Shown piece after piece: positions 25,557 through 34,324 of a stretch of DNA of 64,000 bases (positions are counted from its first letter, which is position 1; every line of letters starts with the position of its first letter). The DNA is from Gammaproteobacteria bacterium (GTDB lineage Bacteria; Pseudomonadota; Gammaproteobacteria; Pseudomonadales; Pseudohongiellaceae): positions 1-64,000 of the forward strand of contig JAURCS010000009.1 of NCBI GenBank assembly GCA_030828385.1, written 5' to 3'. The notes beneath the pieces were generated by a model. It ran no database searches. It was not told where the DNA came from and saw only the letters and a program-made list of their open reading frames with translations. A program made the translations under genes and the position numbers.

Positions 25557-26009
25557 TCAGATAATTTCATGAAAATGAATAATGCTATGGTCGGGATTAT
25601 GATGTCGTTCTCCAATCCCGATAAAGACAGTTTTTGCCAACCATTCATGGGGACCAGATGGAGTATCAAAGTAAGGCGCTACCCGAAAATAGGCTTCACC
25701 ACCTTCAGTTACATTGTGCTCATATCCCAACAGGTTCATGTAGATCCAGGTGCCATCACTGGCCTGCAACATCATATGAGCATCCATTTGCCCGTTACTG
25801 GCAAAGTCAGCACCACTCTGGGGTACTACCCTGCCCTGTAATTTAGGTCCCCAGATTTCGCCCCCCGCGGCAGGTTCAAAGGTTCTGCTACGCATGGGAC
25901 CCTGGAATTCGATATGCCCGGCGCTGTCGATTCGCATGGTGAAGGCATATTCATGGTTTATCGCCGGAATGGCCTGTTCTGCCATGTCTTGTGCTATATC
26001 TTGAGCCAT
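25557..26009 (-). CDS. DUF3237 domain protein (copy 2)
   Basis: A 150-residue paralogue of the downstream gene, sharing the pattern HEYAFTMRIDSAGHIEFQGPMRSRTFEPAAGGEIWGPKLQGRVVPQSGADFA and MMLQASDGTWIYMNLLGYEH. A strong GGAGGG ribosome-binding site precedes the ATG. Tandem duplication with divergence of the N-terminal ~12 residues (AQDIAQDMAEQA, absent from copy 1) is likely. Confidence 0.88.
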   Translation of the reverse strand: MAQDIAQDMAEQAIPAINHEYAFTMRIDSAGHIEFQGPMRSRTFEPAAGGEIWGPKLQGRVVPQSGADFASNGQMDAHMMLQASDGTWIYMNLLGYEHNVTEGGEAYFRVAPYFDTPSGPHEWLAKTVFIGIGERHHNPDHSIIHFHEII

Positions 26010-26234
26010 TCTCTTCCCTCCGGGTCGAGTGTTAATATTCTTTAGACAATTTCATTAATCAAGCAGACACAGTCACATGCAATACAGCTACGCTGTTCTG
26101 CAACAACACCTTTCCGGAACCAGCCCGCAATCAGAATCACCCCCCCGGTGATTTCAAATAAACTGGTAGCGAGCGACACTGGAAAGATGAATGTCCGCTA
26201 TTCCCCCGGCCGCCTTCAGGGCTGCCCAAGGCGC

Positions 26235-27209
26235 TTAAAGTTTATCGGGCGGATCTTCACCATTAAAAAAGGCATTCAGATTACCCAGCACCCGCATTCC
26301 CATTGCCTCTCTGGTTTCTTCAGTGGCACTACCCAGATGAGGGAGTAACACAACGTTATCCAGATCAATCAGCTCCTTGGGAACTGTCGGTTCATTTTCA
26401 TAAACATCCAGTCCTGCGCCGGCGATTAACTTTTTCTTAAGAAACTTGATCAGTGCTTTCTCCTCCACAACATCGCCACGCGAGGTGTTGATGAGAAAGG
26501 ATTCGGGCCGCATATACGCCAACGTTTTTTCATTGATCATATTCCTGCTTAACGGACTACTGGGACAATGCACGGCGACAAAGTCTGACTTGCTCATCAA
26601 GCAGGTCAGTTCAGCACAGTATTCAGCCTGCAGGCGTCTGGACTCATTCTCTGGTAAGGGCTTACGGTTGTGGTAAAGAATTTTCATGCCAAAACCAAAA
26701 TGGGCTTTCTCAGCCATCGCCTGTCCAATACGTCCCATGCCGACAATACCCAGGGTCTTGCCTGTTACCATTGATCCCATCAGATGTGTAGGATACCAGC
26801 CAGTCCATTCTCCTGCCCGTAATTGCCTTTCACCTTCTCCGGCCCTTCTGGCCAGCATCAACATCAGGGTCATGGCCAGATCTGCGGTTGCATCGGTTAG
26901 CACATCAGGCGTATTGGTCACAACCAGTCCCTTTTCTTTGGCGGCGTCCACAGCAATATGGTTATAACCAACACCATAGTTACCAATTATGCTGGCTTTA
27001 AAATCACCGGCTGCAAACAGACTCTCCGGCATACTATCGGTAACACAGGGACAAACTGCATCATATTCCTGTAGTGACTGTGCCAGCTGTTCCATGGACA
27101 GCGCCGTGTCATCGGTGTTCAGGGTGACATCGAAGTTTGATGCCATCGCCTTTTCCACCTTTTCGGGCCAGCGTCTTGTAATTAATACCCTTGGCTTACT
27201 CAAAATCAT
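26235..27209 (-). CDS. D-2-hydroxyacid dehydrogenase (glyoxylate/hydroxypyruvate reductase-like)
   Basis: A 324-residue member of the D-isomer 2-hydroxyacid dehydrogenases. Substrate domain ends IGNYGVGYNHIAVDAAKEKGLVVTNTP; the cofactor motif is GIVGMGRIGQAMAEKA (about 150-165), the catalytic Arg is in NTSRGDVVEEKAL, Glu in YENEPTVP, and His in LPHLGSATEETR. The domain order and the RRWPE N-terminus favour a GhrB/GyaR-type glyoxylate reductase over SerA or LdhA. It is monocistronic, divergent from the cytochrome c gene. Confidence 0.88.
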   Translation of the reverse strand: MILSKPRVLITRRWPEKVEKAMASNFDVTLNTDDTALSMEQLAQSLQEYDAVCPCVTDSMPESLFAAGDFKASIIGNYGVGYNHIAVDAAKEKGLVVTNTPDVLTDATADLAMTLMLMLARRAGEGERQLRAGEWTGWYPTHLMGSMVTGKTLGIVGMGRIGQAMAEKAHFGFGMKILYHNRKPLPENESRRLQAEYCAELTCLMSKSDFVAVHCPSSPLSRNMINEKTLAYMRPESFLINTSRGDVVEEKALIKFLKKKLIAGAGLDVYENEPTVPKELIDLDNVVLLPHLGSATEETREAMGMRVLGNLNAFFNGEDPPDKL

Positions 27210-27436
27210 ACTCCAGTTGGGGGGTCAATCCGGAAACTGTCCACTCCGGTAGAGAACGCAAGCATAGAAGAAATGAATGCACAGGGAAACCCATCCGGGC
27301 TTCCCCCTGGGTAAAACCCGTCAAACCAGTGAATACGATGGTTCCAGAGATGTTAATTTTTTTCTGTTAATGGTAATCTCAGCACTATCTTGTAGTTAAA
27401 ACAATAAATAACCACTTAACATTTCAGGGGAAAATT

Positions 27437-28786
27437 ATGAACATCAGAAAGTTGCTGACAATTATTGGTATGTCAGTTCTTGTCACTGCTTGTGATTCAG
27501 GTGCTGTCAGCACGGAATCCAGTTTTGCCACAGACAGTGCCGCTCAGGCAGCTGCCGCGGGAATTTCCCACGGAGAATATGTAGCACGCCTGGGTAACTG
27601 CGTTGCCTGTCACAGTATTCCTGAAGGGGAACCACTGGCTGGCGGTTTGAAAATGGCAGTGCCCATGCTGGGTAATCTGTACACCACCAATATCACCCCT
27701 GATCCTGAAACAGGTATCGGCGATTACAGTTTCGAGGAATTTGACCGTGCCATGCGCTTCGGTGTGAAAAAAGATGGCCAACGTATGTATCCAGCCATGC
27801 CTTATCCTTCCTATGCCAAGATGTCAGAACAGGACATGCGTGCCCTGTATGACTTTTTCATGACAGAAATTGAACCTGTGAATCAGCCAAACCAGCCTGC
27901 TGAAATTCCGGGCTGGAAAGATAACGCACGACTGGCAATGGGCATATGGAACCTTCTCACTATGGATGATGAGCCCTACGTAGCTGATAGCAACCAGAGT
28001 GATGAATGGAATCGTGGCGCCTATCTGGTTCAGGGTCTTGGACACTGTGGCGCTTGCCATACACCACGTGGCCTGTTGCAGCAGGAAAAAGGACTTGATG
28101 AAGCTGACTCTTCCTATCTCGCAGGTGCTCCGCTTGACCACTGGTCAGCTTCCAGCCTGAATGGCGATATTAATAGCGGCCTTGGCCGCTGGACAGAAGA
28201 GGACGTGGCTGAATTTCTTGGTACTGGCCATAACCGTTTCGGTACCGCTTTTGGCACCATGGTGGAAGTTGTAAACAACAGTACCCAGCACATGAGTGAT
28301 GTGGATCTCAATGCCATGGCTGTTTACCTTAAATCCATACCGCCGGTGGCTGAAGTCAATGCTACGCCATGGAATTATGAAGGTGGCATCACAGAAAATT
28401 TACTCGCTCTGGAATTCAATGCTCCTGGTTCACAGGATTACTATGAATATTGCTCCAACTGTCATGGTACCGACGGCATGGGTTACTACCCATATCAGCC
28501 GCCGCTGGCAGGCAATCCGGTCATAATGGACCCTGATCCCAGCTCACTCATCAACATCACGCTAAATGGTTCGCTGCGCGTTATTGCCGAGCAGGGCCCG
28601 GACGTGAACGACATGCCTTATTTCAGACAATTACTGAGTGATGCGGAAATTGCGGACGTGCTAACCTATATTCGTTCCGCCTGGGGACATAAAGCCTCAG
28701 CAGTAAGCACTGCCCAGGTTACTGAAGTGCGAGAAGCTTCTGACCCGAGTCGTAATGATGATATCTTCACCTTACGCATGAAATAA
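27437..28786 (+). CDS. Tri-haem cytochrome c lipoprotein (alcohol/gluconate dehydrogenase cytochrome-subunit type)
   Basis: A 449-residue lipoprotein: signal with lipobox ISVLVTAC-like sequence (Cys19 of the precursor) and three CXXCH haem sites at 55-59 (CVACH), 204-208 (CGACH) and 339-343 (CSNCH), each with a downstream Met candidate. The three-domain arrangement matches the membrane cytochrome c subunits of PQQ or flavin alcohol, aldehyde and gluconate dehydrogenases. No catalytic dehydrogenase subunit is adjacent, so its partner is encoded elsewhere or it works alone. AGGGGAAAA precedes the ATG. A strong terminator follows. Confidence 0.9.
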   Translation: MNIRKLLTIIGMSVLVTACDSGAVSTESSFATDSAAQAAAAGISHGEYVARLGNCVACHSIPEGEPLAGGLKMAVPMLGNLYTTNITPDPETGIGDYSFEEFDRAMRFGVKKDGQRMYPAMPYPSYAKMSEQDMRALYDFFMTEIEPVNQPNQPAEIPGWKDNARLAMGIWNLLTMDDEPYVADSNQSDEWNRGAYLVQGLGHCGACHTPRGLLQQEKGLDEADSSYLAGAPLDHWSASSLNGDINSGLGRWTEEDVAEFLGTGHNRFGTAFGTMVEVVNNSTQHMSDVDLNAMAVYLKSIPPVAEVNATPWNYEGGITENLLALEFNAPGSQDYYEYCSNCHGTDGMGYYPYQPPLAGNPVIMDPDPSSLINITLNGSLRVIAEQGPDVNDMPYFRQLLSDAEIADVLTYIRSAWGHKASAVSTAQVTEVREASDPSRNDDIFTLRMK

Positions 28787-28809
28787 TTCTTCTCATTGAG
28801 AAAGGTATT

Positions 28810-28841
28810 GAAAAAGAGTCGGCTTGCCGGCTCTTTTTTTT
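28810..28841 (+). terminator. Rho-independent terminator of the cytochrome c gene
   Basis: GAGTCGG and CCGGCTC arms around a CTTG loop, followed by eight T, 24 bp after the cytochrome c stop. Confidence 0.9.
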
Positions 28842-28964
28842 CACAATAAATTATTCACCGGGTTCAGTTATTATTCATCCGGGTTGAACCACTATAGGCT
28901 CAAATAGCATCAGTTAAAAATAGTGCTGTAATGTTTGCTAAAAATTTTTCTAAGGGAAACAGAA

Positions 28965-29705
28965 ATGAAAAACCTTTGCCTGAACAGATACTCTCATAAC
29001 TATTTATTATCCCTGCTAGTGGTGATGACCTGCTCATCTCCCCTGCTTGCACAAAACCAGTTCAACCTGAACGAACTGCAGGCAGGTCAATTAGTGTTAA
29101 ATCTCAGCGCTACTGAACAACTCAGTGTTGACCAGGATACGCTGAATGTTTACATCCAATATTCTGCCCAGGGCAGAAATACCTCAGCGCTGCAGAACGA
29201 AGTTAATGAAGCCATGCGGGAGGCACTTGAAATTCTGGACGCTACAAATAACATCGAGTACTTCACCCAGCAGTACCATGTTTACAATATGCAGGGCAGA
29301 AACAATCAAACCCCAACCTGGCGTGCCCAGCAAAGTATTCAGATGAGTAGCATAAATACCGAAGCACTGCTTGTGGTGACGGCAAGACTGCAGCAACAGG
29401 GTTTGACTGTGAACTCGATGAATTACAGTTTATCCAGTGAAAAATACGAAGAAGTATCAGACTCGCTGATGAATGCCGCATTACAAAAACTTCAGGCGCG
29501 CGCCAACGAAGCTGCCAGCACTCTTAACAAGTCAAATGCAGCCCTGGTGGAAGTGAGTTTGAATGGCGGTAATAACCAGCTTTTCAGAGGAGCAAGGGCA
29601 AGTATAGCGATGGATTCCATGGAAAGCATGGCGATACCGGTGGCCGAGCCAGGAACCACACAGGTTAGCCTGACCGTCAGCGCAAGAGCATTACTTTCAC
29701 CCTGA
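28965..29705 (+). CDS. SIMPL-domain (DUF541) periplasmic protein
   Basis: A 246-residue exported protein from the ATG at 28965 (AAGGGA ahead); signal peptide NYLLSLLVVMTCSSPLLAQ. The mature part has the SIMPL layout: LVLNLSATEQLSVDQDTLNVYIQY, a central WRAQQSIQMSS strand, VNSMNYSLS, and a late ALQKLQARANEAASTL helix followed by a basic-acidic C-terminus ending ARALLSP. SIMPL proteins include BP26 of Brucella; the function is unclear. The stop is 2 bp before the NAD(P)H-hydrate epimerase start, so both genes share a transcript. Confidence 0.85.
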   Translation: MKNLCLNRYSHNYLLSLLVVMTCSSPLLAQNQFNLNELQAGQLVLNLSATEQLSVDQDTLNVYIQYSAQGRNTSALQNEVNEAMREALEILDATNNIEYFTQQYHVYNMQGRNNQTPTWRAQQSIQMSSINTEALLVVTARLQQQGLTVNSMNYSLSSEKYEEVSDSLMNAALQKLQARANEAASTLNKSNAALVEVSLNGGNNQLFRGARASIAMDSMESMAIPVAEPGTTQVSLTVSARALLSP

Positions 29706-29707
29706 TC

Positions 29708-30403
29708 ATGGCTGTGAACTCTGCTAATGACCTTTATCTGGCCGCCAGTGTCAGAGAGCTTGATCGGCTTGCCATCGAGGAACATCATATTCCCGGATTT
29801 ACCCTGATGAAACGCGCCGGCCATGCAGTTTTTTCCGCCTTGCTTGGAAAATGGCCTGCAACAAAACACATTATCTGTTTCTGTGGCAGCGGAAATAATG
29901 CCGGCGATGGCTATGTAGTTGCTGCGCTGGCTGCAGAAAAAGGAATTAACACGACAGTTGTAGCGCTAGGTAATCCGGACAGCTTATCCGGTGATGCGCG
30001 CCTGGCCTACGACATGGCCGCGGAAAAAAAGGTCGATATTGTCTTATATGACAAGCTGGATTCCAGAACATTATTTTCTGATTCAAAAAATCAGGGCGTT
30101 ATTGTTGATGCCTTGCTGGGAACTGGCTTGACCGGGAATGTCAGAGGGGATTACCGGGATGCCATCGCACTGATAAACACCTTACCTTTGCCAGTGGTGG
30201 CGGCAGACATTCCTTCCGGGCTATGCAGTGATAGCGGCAGGATTCTCGGAATTGCAGTGAAGGCAGAAATGACCGTGACGTTTATTGGCAGGAAACTGGG
30301 GCAAACTATTGAGCAGGGTCCTGCCATTTGCGGTGAACTGGTTTTTGATGATCTTGGTGTGCCCGGGGAGATATACTCCCATGTCGCCCCGGCCACGCCC
30401 TGA
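29708..30403 (+). CDS. NAD(P)H-hydrate epimerase, stand-alone YjeF N-terminal domain
   Basis: Repairs R-NAD(P)HX to the S form. The 231-residue product has the YjeF_N signatures: FTLMKRAGHAVF (about 30-41), CGSGNNAGDGYVVA (about 60-73), VDALLGTGLTGNVRG (about 137-151) and ADIPSGLCSDSG. It ends directly after FDDLGVPGEIYSHVAP, where the usual bacterial bifunctional Nnr continues into the ADP-dependent dehydratase domain. So either the second domain has been lost or it is encoded elsewhere. It is a NnrE-type protein. Confidence 0.9.
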   Translation: MAVNSANDLYLAASVRELDRLAIEEHHIPGFTLMKRAGHAVFSALLGKWPATKHIICFCGSGNNAGDGYVVAALAAEKGINTTVVALGNPDSLSGDARLAYDMAAEKKVDIVLYDKLDSRTLFSDSKNQGVIVDALLGTGLTGNVRGDYRDAIALINTLPLPVVAADIPSGLCSDSGRILGIAVKAEMTVTFIGRKLGQTIEQGPAICGELVFDDLGVPGEIYSHVAPATP

Positions 30404-30411
30404 TCAGATCG

Positions 30412-31203
30412 TTACAGTCCGTTGGTTTTCTGAAAGAATGGATTACCTTCATCGTCAACCATATCCAGCAGGAATTTGTTATTTTCCTGGCAAACATAGT
30501 CCTGAAGTTCCTGGTCATCATTCCAGTTGATATCCCACTGCACTGTCCATGGTTCGGTGTAGGCACCTGGATCATCAATTACAGCAACATAATGCAGGAC
30601 TTCCTTGAAGGGCCGGGTTATGTATTCAATTGTGTGTAACTGCTCTGTGTGCATATGCCCGTTGTAATCTATCCAGGTTTTCTCGTTATAACCGATAGTA
30701 TCAACCACCAGCGTATCACCCTCCCAATGGCCAACAGAATGGCCGAAATAGGTTGGGTTCAATTCTTCCAGTGGCGGATGTTCGCGACCATCCATATGAA
30801 TTTCTCGCCACACATGCCCGCCACCTTCAAAGATAATCAGAATACGATCACGGTTCTGGATTATTTCTGCAGGATAAGGTGTGCCCATGGAACGTGGGCC
30901 GCCGGGAGGCAGGCAGAAACCTTCCGGGTCATATTTCACCAGGTTGGAGCGATTATAGGCCCACATGGCCTGTGCCCAGGGACGAAAAGGCGGACGTTTG
31001 CCTTCATCAAAGCCTTCCATGCGGGCAGCAATATTAGTGACGTAGGGTAAATTCCAGACTCCGTTACCACCCAGATCGACAGTGCCATCAGGCAGTCGTG
31101 GTGTTGGTGTTCTGGGACTATCCTCGGCCGGACGCTGCGCAAAAACAGCGCCAGTGCACAATAGCATGCCTGCCATGGTAAAAATTGTTATAAGCTTTTT
31201 CAT
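30412..31203 (-). CDS. Secreted DGREHP-motif protein (paralogue 1), function unknown
   Basis: A 263-residue exported protein (signal KKLITIFTMAGMLLCTGAVFA). The hallmark is REIHMDGREHP followed about 15 residues later by GHSVGHWEGDTLVVDT, then an ERx/EYI-type strand region. The same motif pair occurs in three other proteins of this window. No catalytic family is recognised; the pattern suggests a periplasmic beta-rich domain. The single Cys pair (FCLPPG ... YVCQENN) could form a disulfide. Confidence 0.75.
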   Translation of the reverse strand: MKKLITIFTMAGMLLCTGAVFAQRPAEDSPRTPTPRLPDGTVDLGGNGVWNLPYVTNIAARMEGFDEGKRPPFRPWAQAMWAYNRSNLVKYDPEGFCLPPGGPRSMGTPYPAEIIQNRDRILIIFEGGGHVWREIHMDGREHPPLEELNPTYFGHSVGHWEGDTLVVDTIGYNEKTWIDYNGHMHTEQLHTIEYITRPFKEVLHYVAVIDDPGAYTEPWTVQWDINWNDDQELQDYVCQENNKFLLDMVDDEGNPFFQKTNGL

Positions 31204-31312
31204 TACTTCCCCTCTCTATATTTCCTTGACTCTTATTGTACTTACTAAATTTCGTAATCTTGTAAAATGTTTATTTTCTACTATTTTTCAGCTAGTTAGA
31301 AGCTAATAGTAG

Positions 31313-31705
31313 TTACTCCCAGCGGCCGACTGTCTTACCGTCGCTAAACTGAGCGCCAATGAAAAGCCCTCCGGGAGAGCCATCTTTCATGGGGTAGGTT
31401 TTGATTGTGACATCGGCCCCGGCAGGAAATGTCGATGGCCTGACACCCTGTCGACCCAGATTATTTGGACTTCCCCATTCCAGACTCCACTCCACCTCTT
31501 TTCCGCTTTCATCTTTTACCATCAGTTGTATCCAGGTATGCGGATTAGTGAACTGAAACTCCTTGATAGTCCCTGAGAGTGCAAGCACTTCATCCTGGTT
31601 AAACATGGCATTGGAATGGTGGGAAAACGCAGGACTTATACCCATATTTGCCATTAACAAGACAAGCAAAAACATATTCTTTGATAATCTGGAACTCTTC
31701 ATCAT
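31313..31705 (-). CDS. DUF6152 protein, stand-alone secreted
   Basis: A 130-residue exported protein; signal (NMFLLVLLMANMGISPAFS) followed immediately by the DUF6152 start HHSNAMFNQDEVLALSGTIKEFQFTNPHTWIQL and ending SDGKTVGRW. I chose the ATG at 31703-31705, five bases after AGGGG. The fold is likely a small OB-like beta-barrel. It lies 30 bp after the 31735 gene's stop, on the same strand, so DUF6152 and a DGREHP-domain protein are encoded as separate neighbours here, but as one fused protein at 32789 and 46935. Confidence 0.85.
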   Translation of the reverse strand: MMKSSRLSKNMFLLVLLMANMGISPAFSHHSNAMFNQDEVLALSGTIKEFQFTNPHTWIQLMVKDESGKEVEWSLEWGSPNNLGRQGVRPSTFPAGADVTIKTYPMKDGSPGGLFIGAQFSDGKTVGRWE

Positions 31706-31734
31706 CCTCACCCCTGTTACCAATAGCCGTTATT

Positions 31735-32532
31735 TTACTGGCCCGGATTAATGTCTATTATCTTCCCATCCGTACCAATGGTATATGTCCAGCCGGTATT
31801 GGGATCAATAGGATTTCTGTTATTTTCATTACAGGCATAATCATATACGCGCGCGCCCTCTTCCAGTTTTCGATAGCGCTTGGTGACTACCCAGGGTGCA
31901 GTCAGAGCCTTGGCATCATTGATAGTCATTTGTGCTTCCATCATACCATCATCATTTATATGCATGCGGGTGACTATGTGAGCTGCATCACTGAGTACCA
32001 GGCCGGTTCGATCAATGATGGTATTGCCACTTTCAGAGCTGTGCAAACTCAGGGTATCAAACACGAGTGTGTCACCTTCCCAATAACCAACAGAATCACC
32101 TGTATGGGTTGGCCACATATCATTTGCCGCGGGATGCTCCCTGCCGTCGGTATAAATACGCATTACGTTGGGTCCGTTTTCAGTAATGATCCAGACTTGT
32201 TTCGGCGTAACGGCAAATTCATACACATCCGGCAAATTCATTAATCGGGGAAAGCCGGTGGGAATACCACAGAATGAATTGGGATCGGGAAAGACGCCAG
32301 CATCACGAAGCGCCAGATTAGCCAGATACTTCGCTTCATATGCATCGTTATATGGAGGGTGTTCGCGAACCCCTACTGCGGTTGATCCGCCGTCGCCAAT
32401 TTTGGTGTCCTGGTCAAAAATGGTGCCTCCCATCATGGCCCACACGCCACTCCAGTCAGGCAGTTCCTGGGCATTTACAGAACCAATAAAGGCAAAATGG
32501 CTGAACAACAAAAAAATTATGGCACGCTGCAT
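31735..32532 (-). CDS. Secreted DGREHP-motif protein (paralogue 2), function unknown
   Basis: A 265-residue exported protein (signal RAIIFLLFSHFAFIGSVNA). It contains RIYTDGREHP and GDSVGYWEGDTLVFDT at the same spacing as paralogue 1, followed by a conserved ERx/TRM strand and an APWVVTKRYRKL region. It is upstream of the DUF6152 gene and probably co-transcribed with it. A precise function cannot be read from sequence. Confidence 0.75.
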   Translation of the reverse strand: MQRAIIFLLFSHFAFIGSVNAQELPDWSGVWAMMGGTIFDQDTKIGDGGSTAVGVREHPPYNDAYEAKYLANLALRDAGVFPDPNSFCGIPTGFPRLMNLPDVYEFAVTPKQVWIITENGPNVMRIYTDGREHPAANDMWPTHTGDSVGYWEGDTLVFDTLSLHSSESGNTIIDRTGLVLSDAAHIVTRMHINDDGMMEAQMTINDAKALTAPWVVTKRYRKLEEGARVYDYACNENNRNPIDPNTGWTYTIGTDGKIIDINPGQ

Positions 32533-32788
32533 GATGACTTTGGCGATTGAAAATCGCCTCTCCCCTCTTTATTGCTTGGTATGACTTGATGTGACAATTC
32601 AATTACGATTAATCAATAGTCACTTTCTTATTTTTTCTTTATACAACACTTCAGCTAAAAAAGCGGTGCTATGCTATATGGACATACATAGGTTTTTATA
32701 TCACTGCCATTTGCATGGAGTAAAGGCCTGGCAGCCGAATCCTTTATCCTTGCAAATTCTGTTTAGCTAGATCCCAGGCAGATAAAAC

Positions 32789-33811
32789 TCAGTCTTGCAG
32801 GTAGCGAGCGGCTGCTTCAAGGTCACATTCCTGACTGCTCACACTCACATCTGGTCGGTAATCCCACTGGTAACTGCCTGTTACCGGTTGTGCCAGATAA
32901 TCTCGATCCATAAGAGTAAATGAATAGGTAGCTGTGCTGCCATCAGCATCCAGTGAAATTCTTTCTATCAGTTTTTTGCCAGCCCCTGATCCAATACTGA
33001 AAATATTGCCTATAGGATTGTCAGTAAAATTTGTCGTTTCAATCACCAGTGTTTCATCTTCCCAATGTCCCACTGAGTGCCCCTGGTAAAAACGGCTCTC
33101 CAAACCAGGGTGTTCACGTCCATCCATATACACCGTGCGTGTAGCACCCATCCAGTCCGCATTGATTTCAATGTGCCCGCCTACCTCTGTCAGTCTGTTC
33201 GCCGTGGGATACATCATCAGTGTTGGGCTGGTTGCAGCAATGCATTGCGCCTGGGCGAAGGCTTTGCTGGTGTCATAGGCCTCAAATGAGGCCTGTCCCG
33301 CTGGTGTCAGCAGCCAATCGGAACTGCTGTCCACAAATACGAAAAGATTGGTTCTAACCGGCACCCAGGTGCCCAGAACCGTTTCTGCTTTTTCCACATT
33401 ATCGCGTTCCTGCTGACGTGCATAGGCAACAGAGACCAGAACAATGGAACCATCTTCACGGATTACTTCCCTGCCCAGAACTTCATTTTCCCGGCCTATA
33501 TTATTGGGGCTAACATAGACAACTATCCTGTCTCCGGGCTGCAGGGCATTTCTGTCAGTCCCCATGGGAGCGATTAACGAGGGACCATCAACTTCAATAT
33601 CAACCTCACGACCAGTCTCTGTCCTGAGAATTATTGAGCCGTGGGGATTGGTGAAGTTGAATTTGATTACTTCACCTTGCAAGGTGATGACAGTGTTTCC
33701 GTCATAGGTGAAATTGCCATGATGGGAGAACGATGGTGAAGCCCATGCCGCGGCGAAAAACAGGGTATAGGTAATAAATTTTTTCAAACCTGAAATCACG
33801 TCATTGTCCAA
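32789..33811 (-). CDS. Fused DUF6152 + DGREHP-motif secreted protein (paralogue 3)
   Basis: A 340-residue exported protein. After the signal (FITYTLFFAAAWASPSFS) comes a DUF6152-type domain (HHGNFTYDGNTVITLQGEVIKFNFTNPHGSI, residues about 30-125), then a DGREHP domain (TRTVYMDGREHPG and GHSVGHWEDETLVIETTNF). The two modules occur as separate proteins in the adjacent genes, so they probably act together. It may be the first gene of the three-gene set reading toward 30412. Confidence 0.8.
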   Translation of the reverse strand: MDNDVISGLKKFITYTLFFAAAWASPSFSHHGNFTYDGNTVITLQGEVIKFNFTNPHGSIILRTETGREVDIEVDGPSLIAPMGTDRNALQPGDRIVVYVSPNNIGRENEVLGREVIREDGSIVLVSVAYARQQERDNVEKAETVLGTWVPVRTNLFVFVDSSSDWLLTPAGQASFEAYDTSKAFAQAQCIAATSPTLMMYPTANRLTEVGGHIEINADWMGATRTVYMDGREHPGLESRFYQGHSVGHWEDETLVIETTNFTDNPIGNIFSIGSGAGKKLIERISLDADGSTATYSFTLMDRDYLAQPVTGSYQWDYRPDVSVSSQECDLEAAARYLQD

Positions 33812-33907
33812 AATAGATTAAGTACAGAATCTGCTCTGGTGACATTAGCATAAATTTTATATGAAGGTGCTGCAGAGCCAGATTTACAGCAATAAGATCG
33901 AAGAGAA

Positions 33908-33933
33908 GAACAAAAATGGATGGGTCTGGGTGG
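33908..33933 (-). repeat. Direct repeat of the tRNA-Ile 3' end and trailer
   Basis: Matches 34048-34073 at 24 of 26 positions, 140 bp further from the tRNA. The repeated segment contains the 3' acceptor strand of tRNA-Ile plus its trailer. It could be an att-like scar of an excised or degenerate element, or a leftover from recombination between tRNA copies. Confidence 0.6.
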
Positions 33934-33938
33934 GTAAA

Positions 33939-34002
33939 CCGGCATGTCTTTCATGAAGCGGCAGCTTCATATGCCGGGAACGACCGCAATCTGTGATTGC
34001 GG
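33939..34002. repeat. Double-hairpin element downstream of tRNA-Ile
   Basis: Two adjacent hairpins: outer arms CCGGCAT/ATGCCGG (33939-33945, 33971-33977) enclosing ATGAAGC/GCTTCAT, then CCGCAATC-TGT-GATTGCGG (33984-34002). The element lies between the two direct repeats of the tRNA 3' end. A 14-base piece of the second hairpin (CCAGCCCGCAATCA in one orientation) recurs near 26120, suggesting a dispersed REP-like family. Confidence 0.55.
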
Positions 34003-34057
34003 GCTGGAGATGAATAGCAGGACTTATAGGAAACTTTTTGAAGTAAGGAACAAAAAT

Positions 34058-34134
<77 letters not shown>

Positions 34135-34167
34135 AATTTTTGTTCAGTCGGATTCAGGTATACCCTG

Positions 34168-34232
34168 CACCGACCTCACCCTACTTTCTACAAGTGCCTG
34201 GGGTGCGCTCTAACCAACTGAGCTACAGACCC
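34168..34232 (-). pseudogene. Partial tRNA-Ile copy (5' half) in the same transcript
   Basis: The first 33 bases, from GGGTCTG through the D arm to GCGCACCCC, are identical to the intact tRNA-Ile. The anticodon loop TGATAAG-type segment is replaced by about 18 unrelated bases, then GGGTGAGGTCGGTG is again identical; the T arm and 3' acceptor strand are missing. It lies between the tRNA promoter and the intact tRNA, so it should be transcribed with it. Confidence 0.85.
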
Positions 34233-34272
34233 AAATTTCCTTCAGGGCTCTCTCGGAAAATGAGAAGGGCGC

Positions 34273-34300
34273 ATTATACTTATTACGCTTAGCCAGACAA
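34273..34300 (-). promoter_or_regulatory. Sigma-70 promoter of tRNA-Ile
   Basis: TTGTCT (34295-34300), 16-bp spacer, perfect TATAAT (34273-34278) followed by GCGCCC, the GC-rich discriminator typical of stringently controlled stable-RNA promoters. It precedes the half-tRNA and then the intact tRNA. Confidence 0.8.
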
Positions 34301-34324
34301 GTGCTTTGATTTAAAAAGCGTAGA

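Noticed and set aside
26135..26153. Inverted repeat AATCACC/GGTGATT after the 2-hydroxyacid dehydrogenase region
   Set aside because: No T-run follows on either strand; noted but not called a terminator.
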